From assembly GCF_000150955.2 (NCBI RefSeq), contig NC_011669.1, positions 1,680,993 to 1,744,992 of the forward strand: a DNA stretch of 64,000 nt. Reading direction: 5' to 3'. Each line of letters starts with the position of its first letter. Position 1 is the first letter of the stretch. The notes under the pieces are model-generated. The model saw only the letters and a list, made by a program, of their open reading frames with translations. It did not search any database and was not told the DNA's origin. Source of the DNA: Phaeodactylum tricornutum CCAP 1055/1 (lineage: Eukaryota; Bacillariophyta; Bacillariophyceae; Surirellales; Neidiaceae). This document shows, in pieces, positions 19,125-30,249 of the stretch. Made by a program: the position numbers and the translations under genes.

Positions 19125-20485
19125 GCCTGGATTTCGGCCTTTTTCTTTGTCTTGACCTATTGGTATGAAAAGAAAGCGGTAAGATGCACGCACTAATAGC
19201 CCTGTCCGAGTCTCCTTTGACGCACCATAATTTCCAGTTCTTTCATCCACTCTGGATTTTTCTGAATGAAGTCTTCTTTCATCATTTCCTTACCAGTCTT
19301 GATATCGTTCTCCGTCATATCCAACCGACACTGCTCTGGCAAATCGTACTTGTCGAGATCAGACGGTCGCAATCCCAGCCATTTAATGTCAGGCGTTGTC
19401 AAACTTGCACTGTCGTAGCTCATATTCTTACTCCCCGACATGTAGACCGACAAAATCTTGAGCCCATACGGATCGCTATCCACCAGCCCAAGGACCGGAA
19501 TTTTAAGTTCCGAGGTGATGCGTGCCAAGAACATGCGGGTGGCGACATCTGGTTGGCCTTTTGCTGTGATAATGATGCATGGGTACCTGTGATAGAAACG
19601 GTCTTCCTGAGAGTGAAGCCAGATACTGTGAGAAGCAATAATTGAGTGAGAAATGAAACCTATGGCTTCACCAAAACGTACCGCCATGCGCATATAAGCT
19701 GCTTCCTTCTCGACCAGCAAAATAAACTCGGCATCGCTAGCAATATTTTCGATCTTGTCGATATATGGCGGAATTGCTTTACCTCCAACACCCATTTTGG
19801 TGCAGTCAATAAAATCGCCATCTTCTTCGAATTGAATTCTCCCCACGACCAACCCCTTGTCCGAAGCAACGACATGCAAGTTGCTGCGCGTGCATCCAAT
19901 CATTGTCGCCACATCGTCCAAGACACCGTCCGACTCTGCTTGATCTACAAAAAGCTTGACATCCGTGTAGAACAAGTCACGCTTGGTGATGTGAATGCGC
20001 TTCATAAGGACCGCGTGGAGCAACTGCATCACCCGAAGGGTAATTGCCGATTTGCGAGATTCCTTTACGTTCAAGAAACTTCGACTAGAGCGCTTGCCTC
20101 CCAATACAATACGGTCCCACTCCTTGACGTATATCTGATTGGATGCGGCGCGGCTTGGAATTTCCAAGGAAAAACCTTTCCTCTCCAAAACTTGCTGCGC
20201 AATATGCAATGCCATGGCTTCCATTCCTTCCAAAACCTGAGTGGCCGGTAATTCAACGACTTCGACAATATCGGATGGGATTCCTTCCGGAAGTACTCCA
20301 ACTACAGAGGACTCTATTTCTGCTTTGGCTTCTAACGACTGGCGTAGTTGTCGACATTTGCGCAGAACAAGATCGGCATCCGCGGCCAGTGCAACGGCTT
20401 TGCGTTTCCGGGTCGAGGTTGCAGACATGTCCGGACGAGGCGCTGGTCCAGACGCTAATGGTTCTCTCCGGTTGCGAGACGCCAT
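19049..20485 (-). CDS. SPO11: SPO11 / topoisomerase VI subunit A family protein
   Basis: Two exons, 20485-19226 and 19156-19049 (455 aa), joined across a 69-base GTGCGT...AATAG intron. Without the splice the frame ends early in [11 protein letters not shown]; with it the protein gains the conserved tail [18 protein letters not shown] and YLPRKL. The active-site tyrosine is Tyr173 in [12 protein letters not shown]. The Toprim acidic motif is [14 protein letters not shown], followed by [20 protein letters not shown]. The family makes double-strand breaks by covalent attachment through this tyrosine, either in meiosis (SPO11-1/-2) or as topoisomerase VI A (SPO11-3). [11 protein letters not shown] and [13 protein letters not shown] look to me closest to the SPO11-3/TOP6A branch; that choice needs a tree. 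Both catalytic motifs are intact. Confidence 0.88.
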
Positions 20486-21052
20486 GGTGCAGTGGATGCG
20501 TAGATCTGTCTAGAACGCAGATCTGGCGGGGCTAGGTGCAAGTCTTGCCGTAACGCCAACGCAAAATGCATCGTTGACAGGAAGTCGTCGTCGGAAGGAT
20601 CTCGCGGTCGATTCTCCATCGTGACTGTCGATCCTGAGCTCGATCAAGGTTCGGGTCAATCAGGCCTGAAAGCGTGGAGTCGGAATCTTGGAAATCATGG
20701 TTTCCCCATTTATGCCTGTAATTTTTGACTTGGACTATTTTGTCCAGCCCCTTTGAAAAGCATAAGCGGAAATAAACAAACAGAATATCAAAATAGATAA
20801 AAAGCCGTTCAGACAATAATCTAGGTTCGAAAAGTTCAACTCCTTCGCTTCGCGCTGAACAAAACTTACATGGTAGTATTTTCGAGATAGCTGATTGGTC
20901 GTATAGAGGAATGCCAGATCGCGGTCATGCGGTCACGAAGAATCGCCGGCGCTCTATCCGGTAGCGACAATCGCGAAGCTGGCCTTTGCCGGAAGACATC
21001 ACACGGAAGCCGCATCATTCGCTCATTACTTCATACACAAGCATATACGACC
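20486..21052. promoter_or_regulatory. Divergent intergenic region, SPO11 / cyclic-nucleotide kinase
   Basis: About 570 bases between divergent starts. No open frame with support and no clear element were seen. Confidence 0.3.
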
Positions 21053-24000
21053 ATGGGATGTGCCGGAAGTAAAGAAGCGGCGGTAGACGTGGGTGAACCT
21101 ACCGTCCCTGCTCCCGAAGCGAAGGTTCAAAAGGAATTGGAACGGTCCGTTTCCTTGGAAGAGAAGAAGGATCGTAAGGTAGAGGCGGGACCGCACGAAG
21201 AGGCGTCGGTCGAAAAGACGACAATCGAGGAAGATTCCATGGTGAGTACCGTGTTACGAGCTTTTTCAGCGCTATCTTCGTCGTAGGGTCTTTTGTGGTC
21301 ATTCGAGCTTTTTCGGTACTTGGAATCGTCGTAGCTTTCTACATAGGCTTCTCAGGAAGCGTTTTTTGTCGGGAGAGCGCTACGTGGACCACGTATCTCA
21401 ATCAAGCTCAACGGATTCGGCCGGCAAGATATTTCGACATCCAGTCTTTTTCGATGGAAAGCAGCGAGTCTCTTTGTACGGCACCAGTCTTCTTCCCATC
21501 TCTTGCACCATGATGCACCGTTTCCCCTTCCTGAAACAAAAGAAGAAGGCCAAAGAGTCTCAAACCTCCCTCAAGACTGAGACTCCCAAGGCAAAGAAGA
21601 AAGACCGAAAGGAGCGAGATGAAGGAAACTCCTCAGCGATGGCAAGTCTCGTGGCGCGCGGTCTTTCTCGATGACCGAAGCGAATTGGACGTTCCACGGG
21701 ATCGATCAGGGCTTTCCACAGGGTTCCAATCGTCTTTTGCTCGTGCTATTCTTCATTCTAACACTCCGGTTTTTTTTTTGGCACAGCAAATCGATTCTCC
21801 TGCACCTGCTGCCGCCGCTGCTCCCGCGAACGGTGATGCTTCCGCAGCGGTGAAGCGAGAAACAAACGTCAACATCCACAATCGAGTCCGCCAGAAGCGA
21901 GCCCAGAATATCTTCGCTGCTCCAATCGATCTAACCGAAAGATACCAGACTCCAAGATATCCCAAATCCGATGCTGCCGTCCAGTTCATCGACTCGGCAC
22001 TAGAGGATAACTTCATCTTCGCTTCGTTGTCCTCCACGGAACGCAGACTCTTGATCGATGCGATGATGATGGAGCAGGTACCGGCAGGCACGGTTATCAT
22101 CAAGCAGGGCGAGACCGGAGACTTTTTCTACGTTGTTGAAGAGGGTCACGTGAGCTTTGCTGTCGATAATCAACATGTGGGTTCTACCGGTCGCGGTGGT
22201 TCTTTCGGTGAACTCGCCTTGCTGTACAATTGCCCGCGCGCCGCAACTTGCTTGGCGAATACGGTCTGTCGTCTGTGGAAGGTCGATCAGAAGACGTTTC
22301 GACATATGCTCGCTAACAACACAAACACGCAACAAAAGGATATCAACGACGTGTTGCGGAAAGTGCCATTCTTAGCGGAGCTTGATGACCGTGATTTGCT
22401 CCGAATCTCAGATGCTCTGACGTCGGTCACCTTTCCAGAAGGCGAACGCATCATTAACAAAGGCGACGTCGGAGAGGTCTTTTACATCATTCGTGAAGGG
22501 TCAACTAAAGTACACGATATTGGGTTTGGTGACAGTACCTACGTGGACCAGCCACTGGGACCGGGGGACTTTTTTGGGGAACGTGCTCTCATCACTGGTG
22601 ATCCTCGTGTCGCCAACGTGACAGCGACAAGTAGTTGTACTTGTCTTTGCTTGTCGCGTGATACGTTTGAGAAAGTGCTGGGACCACTACAGGGGCTCAT
22701 TGACATGGCTATGCGTAAGCGTACCCTTTTGGGGGTTCCAATCTTTTCCAACTCTCAGTTCCAACCGCATGAGCTAGCTCGCTTAACTGATCTCATTGTG
22801 GAAACTACCTTTCAACCGGGAACCATCCTTGCTGAAGAGGGCAAACCAATTAATCAGAATTTGTACATTATCCGCTCGGGCGTTGTAGCTGTGGCGAACG
22901 ATAACGGCGTGATCAACAATCTGAAGGATGCGGATTACTTTGGGGATACCTTCTTGAAGGAACCCGATGGTTTTATTAGTAAGCAAACTATCACGGTGCA
23001 AACAGAAACAACCGCTGGTGTACTATCGAAGAAGGATATTGAGAGCGTGATTGGGGATATTAAGCGCCTCGGTCAACCGCTAGCCCCGGCGTCGGCTTCG
23101 TTGGACAAGACAATTCGTTTCAAGGATCTCGTCAAGTTCCGCATTCTTGGAGTTGGAACCTTCGGGAAAGTATGGCTAGTGAGCCATAAGCGGACGAGCA
23201 CTCCTTATGCCCTGAAACAGTTGAGTAAGCGGGAAATTATTGGGCACCATCAAGTCGAGGGTGTGATTCGAGAGAAGAATATTATGGCATCCCTTGATCA
23301 TCCTTTTGTGGTTGACCTTGTCGCGACGTTTCAAGACGAACGAAGTTTGTATATGCTGATTGCACTAGTACAGGGTGGCGAGCTGTTTTCTGTGATTCAT
23401 ACCGAAACAAGAGATGGTATCCCGAACGGAAACTCCCGTTTTTATGCCGCTTGTATTCTTGAGTCCCTTGCTCACCTTCACCACCGCAGTATTTGCTACC
23501 GTGATCTTAAACCAGAAAATATTCTCATTGATGAACGGGGTTACTGTGTTCTTGTCGACCTCGGTTTCGCCAAGATCGTTGTGGATAAGACATATACGTT
23601 GTGCGGAACACCAGAATACCTTGCGCCTGAAATCATCCTTTCGAAGGGTCACGACAAGGGAGTCGACTACTGGGCCTTCGGTGTTTTGATCTACGAAATG
23701 CTTGTAGGTCGCTCCCCTTTCTATTCCTACGGAACAGATCAGGTCAGTCTTTTCAAGCGTATCGTTCAAGTCAAATACACCTTTCCGCAAGGTGTCGTTC
23801 ACGACCTGGCTCGCGATTTGATTGAGAGGCTGGTCGTGCGTAGACAAGCCAATCGACTCGGCTGTCTTTCTCGGGGCGATATGGACGTTCGCGATCACAT
23901 GTGGTTTAGCATCATTGATGTCGACAAACTTTTGCGCAAACAGATTCCGCCGCCTTGGATCCCCCGCATCAAGGACGCTATGGACGCCACTCATTTCGAC

Positions 24001-24084
24001 TCCTATCGCCATCTTGAAAATGAAGCACCATCTAACAAACCGCTACTTTCCCCGGCTCAAGAGCAGCAATTCAAGGATTTCTAA
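21053..24084 (+). CDS. Cyclic-nucleotide-dependent protein kinase (PKG/PKA type, three cNMP domains)
   Basis: Exons 21053-21241 and 21787-24084 (828 aa), phase-0 joint across a 545-base intron (ATG|GTGAGT...GCACAG|CAA). The N-terminus MGCAGSKE is a consensus for N-myristoylation at Gly2 and acylation at Cys3, so membrane attachment is likely. Cyclic-nucleotide domain 1 has FGELALLYNCPRAATC (about 202) and domain 2 FGERALITGDPRVANVTA (about 325), both with the Glu and Arg that hold the nucleotide. Domain 3 (about 448, FGDTFLKEPDG) lacks that pattern. The AGC kinase domain spans about 510-770 with GVGTFGKVW, YRDLKPEN and activation loop TLCGTPEYLAPE. The DFG motif reads DLG. Regulatory and catalytic parts on one chain, as in PKG, argue for cGMP dependence; cAMP cannot be excluded. 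Confidence 0.9.
21510..21641 (+). other. Candidate alternative first (or cassette) exon of the kinase gene
   Basis: Inside the 545-base intron, a 44-codon frame starts at ATG-ATG and ends in ATG followed by GCAAGT, a possible GC-AG donor. It ends in the same phase and with the same final codon as exon 1, so splicing to 21787 would keep frame. It encodes a lysine-rich peptide (FLKQKKKAKES, KAKKKDRKERDE) in place of the acylated acidic one. An in-frame acceptor-like AG at 21463-21464 would also allow a cassette exon 21465-21641. No transcript evidence is available. Confidence 0.35.
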
Positions 24085-24291
24085 AGACTTTATGTGACGC
24101 GGTATGCGGCACGTACGCATCGTGTACTATTAATATGAGGTGTGTTCTGAGTAGCTTTACTTAACTGTCTCGTTGCATTGAATAGACTTTTTTGTGTACG
24201 CCGCTCGGCGGATAGATAACCGAACATATGACTTTAGAGACAACTAAATCCCTCAGATAAGGAGGAACACAAATTCTGGTGCTTACCCAAA

Positions 24292-27200
24292 TTACTTTTT
24301 GGTGCTTGATCCCAGACTCGAATCGGATTGCTCTCGCTGAATAACGCCGATACTCAAATCGCTAAACATGGGAGAAACGTCGTCAACGACTTTAAAAAGC
24401 CGAGGCATATTGCAAGGCTTACTTTCCATCACGTCAAGTCCGGCTTCCCTAAACTTCATCAGCTCGCTACGTTCGAAGTCGTCGACGTAAGTTGCGGTCA
24501 GGGCGCAAATAGGTTGCCGGCACCCGGGACGCATTGTGTCCTCCCATTCTCTTAGCTTTTTGGTCGCTTCAAAGCCATTCATCACAGGCATGTCAATGTC
24601 CATAAAAGCAATATCATAAATCGATGCTTTGAGCTTTTCGACACCTTCTGCCCCGTTAGAAGCAGTGTCTACAATAAAATTGGCCTTTTCAAAAGCCCGA
24701 GAAACAAGCTTTCGAGTAACGTTGCTGTCATCGACAACGAGAATTTTCCGCTTCATCCCTCCTTGACGCCACCCATCTAGACCACTGTTCATGCAATAAT
24801 ATCTCAGTTGGCGAAGGATAGTGAGCGAAGCTTCGGCATACTGAGTCAAAATCACCTCATGTTGCATGGGGTCATCTTCCTGTTCAATCATGTCTGATGC
24901 TGTCGCCTTCAATTCCTCAAGTTGCTGTTCAAACTGAGGGAACATTGTGATACGCGGCTTTACCTTGTTAATTTTTTTATCCCTTCCCGATGCAGATGAA
25001 GTCGACTCGCTATGGGAGATAGCTGGCTTTGAGGTTGACAAAGCGCGACTGGGCACGACAAAACTGCCTCCTGATTCAGGAGCACGACTTAGATGAGCGG
25101 AAATATCTTGTTCCGAAGATGAATTGTTTGGTCCATCATTGCTGCCGTCTTCTCCTGTCCGCTCGTCAAATTTTTTTTCTTTGAAAAAATTGCACGGGAG
25201 CCATTCTCTGGAATCTTTAAGTTTGTCGAGGTCAATGCCAACAGATTCTTTTAGCTCAGATGCGAGACTCGGAAATTCGTCTCGAATTTCGTCAGCAACT
25301 TCACTATCTAGTGCAGCAAGCAAATCACCACGGAGCTTCAAATTGACATAACCGTCGTTCCCCCTATCTCCTTCGCCACCATCAGGGTCATAAAAGTACT
25401 TCTGTAGTGATGTCAGTTCGTCATCATCGAAGGGGATACGGCTTAACCATCCAAGGAGACGAAAATATGCGTTTTGAGAAGGCGTTCCGTGTACATCATT
25501 GATATTTGCGACGAAGTCTGGACTTAAAAATAAATGGTCGGTAGAACCAGATGAGGAATCTGCGACTGCAGCCGCAGTTGCACCAGCAGCATTGCCTATC
25601 TTTTTTGCTATTCGATTTGTTTCTCGCCATTGTAGAATCGTCTTCATTTGTTCGTCCTTCCGGATACGAAAGCATTCTTCGTTACTGAAGTTCTGTGCGT
25701 ACGGCTTCAAGGCGCCGATAGCAACCATCGGTGGACCAGCTGCATAGCCTTTTAATCTCTTCATTGGCACCCATCGATTGGAAATCGCTCCAGCTACTAT
25801 GTGACATTGCGCAGCTTGCCCCAAGCAGCAATTGTCCAAATCAAGCTCTTCCAAGCGTGGGTGTTGAGACAACATGAATGCGAGAGCAATAGCCCCAGAT
25901 ATCTGAAGAATATTTCCAGATAGGCCTAGATACGTTATCGACTCGCATCCTACCAAACTTCGCATCAAGCTATTGATGCCTCGGGAACCAATCTGATTGA
26001 AACCTAGATTCAGCCGTGAGAGGGCCTTCATACTCTGGAGGGATGCAGCAACGAGCTGACATCCTTGGTCCCCTATGGAATTCTTGTCTAGCGACAAGCT
26101 CAGGAGATTGTGTTGCAATAGCTTGTTCATAATTGTCTCAATACCGCCTGCTGCGATTGCGTTTGACGACAGCTTCAAATCAACTAAATGAATATTTGAT
26201 CGCATAGACACCGCCCTTGTTAGTTGCGTCGTTCCGTCGTCGCCTAGATTGTTGTTCGACATGTCAAGTCTGTCAAGGAAGGGCATCGCAGCTTGCCCCT
26301 TGCTACGTTGCTTTACTTCAAGAAACTGAGCTAGAACACTAGCCCCAGTTGGACCAAAATTGTTTGACGACAAATTCAATTCGCGAATCGGACACAGAGG
26401 CCCAAGGCCCGTCAATAGACAACCTGTAGCCTTGGCTGTCATCGACGCATTCGCAACGTGTAGAACTTGGAGACCATGATCTCTATCCCGTACATTTATT
26501 TCAGCTCGTTTAAATGGCAATAGTCGTTTCCGACCAGTAGAACGCAAATCTTCATCTTCGTCGTCTTCATCTTCCGATTCCGTGTCGTATCCGGATTTTC
26601 CAATAGCTGATAGCGTGCGGCTTCTTTTTCGGTCGGTACCTTGTGCAGCGGGCGAAAGCGCTATGCCAAGCTCTGTGGCAGCACGACTGGACATATAGTT
26701 ACCCGAAAGAATCAGGCCTTTCAAACAAGGAATACTTCGTCGTTTGCGCTTGGATAACGCTCGTGCCAACGCAATCAGTCCTTTCTCTTCGATGTTGCAA
26801 AAGCTCACATCAATCGTTTTGAGTTGCGATCCTTCTTGGAAAAGAATCTCCGAGAGTATTTCGATTCCCGCATTTCCGATGTACGTACAGGAAAAATTTA
26901 TGACGAAGATAGGAGGAGGGGTGACTTTCGCAGACGGGGAGGGAAACGAAAAATTCGATGAATTCCGTCGGGAAGTACTATTTTCCAACGAAGCCCCAGA
27001 AACACTATGTCGAGTAGACACTTTCTCCGAATCAAGGGAGTATCCCATAAACGCTTCTTTAAGGCCTTTTCCAAGACGCAGCGCCATCAACACGGAGGGA
27101 ACAACGCGGTGGATAGGAACCTTTCCAGCAAGCACCAGAGTTATCATTCGTACCTCCTCTGGAATTAGCACTGATAACCCTAAGTCCAATCGCACTCCTT

Positions 27201-28365
27201 GTCGTACGGAGTCAATCATGGACAAGGGATCAAAAGTTTTCTTTTTCGTCAAAGTTCCCCATGATTCCTGTTCTTTGACACTATCCATTACTGATCCAGA
27301 TTTCGATACCCCATCTCCTGCCGCGATCTGCATTAAATTTTCTAGAACCTGGGCATTCTCGGGAGCTTGGACTCCTGATGTATTCATACTTTCTAGGAGT
27401 GATCGGTAAGCCACGGCATCGTTCAAAATCGACGATTGCATCGTGTGACCATGGACACTCCTTGACTCGGGTACGGATGGAGGAATTTTTTCAAGTTGCG
27501 ATGCCTCGACAGCTTGGACTAAAATTGCCGTGATTCGCGATATTCGATTCAGCCTCTTAGCATATCCTTCGTCGCGAACAATTGCCTCTTCTAGAACGAA
27601 ACCAGCGACCGGCCGTTCCACGTATGATACCACTTTACAAACAATCCACAACCATTCGCCATTCATTGATCTCCGCCGAAGAAAGACTTCAACATCTGGC
27701 TGTCCTTTGTCCCAAAATTGTGTTTTGACACACAGAAAGGCAGGTAAATCCTCATCATAAATTGTATCGTACGCTGAAGTCATCAGCAGTGCATCGGGTG
27801 GAAAGCCGGTGATCGTCTGTGTCGCCTCCAGGATCGTGCCTGCAAATCGACAGTCAATATTTTAGCAATGAAGATCACAATATGCGTTGTTTTGGTCTAG
27901 AAACAGGACACGCTTACCATTTTGGGCGATTGTCAAATAATGCTGTTGGGGCACTACATGTAGAAGTGAACCAGCTAATCTTTGGTGATTTTGCTGCTGT
28001 CGTTGTTGAGCTAATAATTGCACATATGAATTCACCGTAGCATCCTCTCCAACTATAGGTACCTCAGTCTGGAACACATTTCCTTCGTGGCGCGCATGGA
28101 ATTCCTCCGTTTGGAAAGCACCGAAAACAGGAAAGCCCATTCCGACGCCAATTCCATGCAATGGAATTTGCTGTTGATGCAGTTGTTGCCGTTGGCCATG
28201 TTGTTGCTGCTGCTGGTGTTGAATGTTGTCGTAGCCAGCGAAAGCTATTGCCTGATTCGGCAGTGGTGCGCCAACAGTGCCCGTTTGGTGCCCTCCGACC
28301 CGACTCTCCCGGGCGGAAGCTTCTCGGAGTGCCGCTTCCGCAGCGGCCTGCGCCGCTGCCATCAT
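24292..28365 (-). CDS. PAS - leucine-rich repeat - response-regulator receiver protein
   Basis: Exons 28365-27918 and 27839-24292 (1331 aa). The joint creates a continuous PAS start (YLTIAQN|GTILEATQTITG). The N-terminus is Ala/Gln-rich with glutamine runs. A PAS domain spans about 140-240 (DLPAFLCVKTQF, NGEWLWIVCKVVSYVE). Ribonuclease-inhibitor-type leucine-rich repeats span about 450-840 (LDMSNNNLGDDGTTQLTRAV; LNLGFNQIGSRGINSLMRSL), interrupted by an acidic linker. A disordered stretch precedes a C-terminal receiver domain (about 1178-1310). The receiver keeps its functional residues: Asp1186/1187, phospho-acceptor Asp1230 in FMDIDMPVMNG, Thr1264 and Lys1290. No histidine kinase, DNA-binding or cyclase domain is visible. 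It looks like a sensor and phosphorelay output that acts by protein binding. I know no named family with this order. Confidence 0.85.
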
Positions 28366-29016
28366 ATTGAAACTGGTCGACTTTGTGAAATTCTTCTCAG
28401 AACGTGACGAGTGAACCCTCAATACCAGTCCAAACTACTTTGGTGTGCTTATCTCTTTACTGCTCATTCGGACAAGCCTATGAAGCATAGCCAAAAATGA
28501 GAGAGCACATCGAGATGTTTGTCTACCTTACTGTCGGTGATCTAGTGGGACACATTTCCCTAACTGTAAATACAGAAGAGGTTTGATTTCTTCAGCCTGT
28601 GAGTACTTGTAGTGACAGTGATTCACCTTCGTTCACTCTCCATACTTAGCGGAATAATTTGGAAGACATTTTTGAGCCAATACATAATAGTTTGTCCAAT
28701 TCATGTGTTCCGACGACGTTGTCATGTTAGGATTTGCCTTCGGACCAGATTCTCTCGAGGCTAGGGTACGTGTCTCACGATGTGATTCTTGCCCAAATGA
28801 GTTGCGGCGGTGCAGTAGAATCGAGGACTTCCATTGTACAACATGTTTAGGATAGAATGGAGTTCGAGCAACCCAACCACGCATTCACTGTATGTCGAAA
28901 AGTATTACCACGCCCTATTTATTTTGAAGTCCTTACATTAACAAAAATTGAGGTAGGGTTGAGCAACGATGCATTAGAAGTTTTGCACACCAAGACCGTG
29001 GTAACAGTAAACAATT
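28366..29016. other. Intergenic, no supported gene
   Basis: Upstream region of the PAS-LRR-REC gene plus the 3' flank of the CUE gene. An 83-codon ATG frame at 28633-28884 (-) has no recognisable domain and is probably not a gene. Confidence 0.4.
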
Positions 29017-29808
29017 TCACAAATCTTTGCGGGCCGCCAATTCCATATCATCATCGTCTCCGTCAAGCAGGCCTCGTACTTCGGCACCGGTTGCTGCTGC
29101 ACTTGATGCCCCAGACGTGTTGCGTTGATTGTTGTTATTGTTGTTGGCGTTAAATTGGGCTGCCAACATCTGCAAACGACGGCGTGCGTTGTCTCCTAAT
29201 TCAGATATTTTCTTCATCACATTAGGTGACTGCTGAGAAAAAGCGTTTGCCTGGTTGCGAGGAACAGGCCGGGAATCCGAAATACGATTCCGGCCGTCAG
29301 ACACTCGAGGCCGCCCACGGGCTAAATGTGCAAAATCTGGATTTCGGGACAGCTCTTCCGAAAACAGCTCGTCTTGAAGCATCCGGGCCAGCGCTGCATC
29401 GCTTTCCAGCTGATCCTCCGGGCCTGCCGTGGCTACTGGTCGACTGGAAATGCGCAGAAAATCGTCAGGGAGGGTTGTAGGAGTCCCACGGCCCGCTCGT
29501 CCTGTTGAGGGAGGACTCGAGGAAGAACCAGTAACTGCTCCTTGACGGCTCCGAGACTTTTCGTTGTTGGCCAGCTGCCGAGCAAGTTCCGCGTCCAGAG
29601 CTGTTGCAGAGTCTTCCGGGTTGATTCCCTGATTTAATTGATCAACCAGCACTTGCGGATTCTTACTGCCGTGGCGAAGAATAAGGTCGACAGTGTTTTC
29701 CATGTGCCCCTGCTGATTCCTAAGAATCGCATCGAGGGTTTCGCGCGTCCATGGATTGCCAAACATGGATTCAAGTGTCGCCAGTGCTTCTTCATACGTG
29801 ATCGACAT
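29017..29808 (-). CDS. CUE-domain (ubiquitin-binding) protein
   Basis: Single exon, 263 aa, ATG start. Residues 4-46 form a CUE domain (YEEALATLESMFGNPWTRET ... TVDLILRHG). The loop that is Met-Phe-Pro in classical CUE domains reads M-F-G here, and the second half keeps a leucine-rich helix. CUE domains bind ubiquitin, typically in endosomal sorting or ER-associated degradation. The rest is mostly disordered (Ser/Pro/Arg-rich), with two short helical blocks (ATALDAELARQLANNEKSR and SDAALARMLQDELFSEELSR) of the kind found in ubiquitin-pathway adaptors, and an asparagine run. No membrane span is present. The ubiquitin link is well supported; the pathway is not. Confidence 0.75.
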   Translation of the reverse strand: MSITYEEALATLESMFGNPWTRETLDAILRNQQGHMENTVDLILRHGSKNPQVLVDQLNQGINPEDSATALDAELARQLANNEKSRSRQGAVTGSSSSPPSTGRAGRGTPTTLPDDFLRISSRPVATAGPEDQLESDAALARMLQDELFSEELSRNPDFAHLARGRPRVSDGRNRISDSRPVPRNQANAFSQQSPNVMKKISELGDNARRRLQMLAAQFNANNNNNNQRNTSGASSAAATGAEVRGLLDGDDDDMELAARKDL

Positions 29809-30249
29809 GGTGAAAAAGACTCACTGCTGCCACTCCGTTCTGCGAAATGGAAATGATTCACAAAGAACACGAGACGCGACAAACAACGGTAGTGCGTAGT
29901 TTTATGTTCGCTCTGTGGCTCCTTGGGCCTGCGCTGTATCTTTTGCTCTCAGTGCGACATAGCAGTCTTGTTTCTGGGTTTCGTTGCCACCGGCGTTTTG
30001 CTTTTTGTCGTTTGACGCCTGGACTTCTTCTGTACTAATGTCCATAGACATATAGGTAGTTAGGTAAGAGTAGATGCGGACACCTACCGCAACAGACGGA
30101 CTCCGCGAAACCCACCCTCTTGGATATCACTGTCAATCATATCACGTTACCTTCTTTCGCTTGCAACTACGTTTGGTAGATATCAGCCAAGCAATCAATT
30201 TTTGTTTCGTACAACCATTCCATCCCATCGATCGTTTCTCGTAAGAACC
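29809..30249. promoter_or_regulatory. Divergent intergenic region, CUE gene / mitochondrial protein
   Basis: About 440 bases between divergent starts. Short frames here show nothing recognisable. Confidence 0.3.

Noticed and set aside
19646-20251. 201-codon plus-strand frame opposite SPO11
   Set aside because: Shadow of a highly conserved gene; no recognisable domain.
23365-24012. 215-codon minus-strand frame opposite the kinase domain
   Set aside because: Shadow of the kinase; no support.
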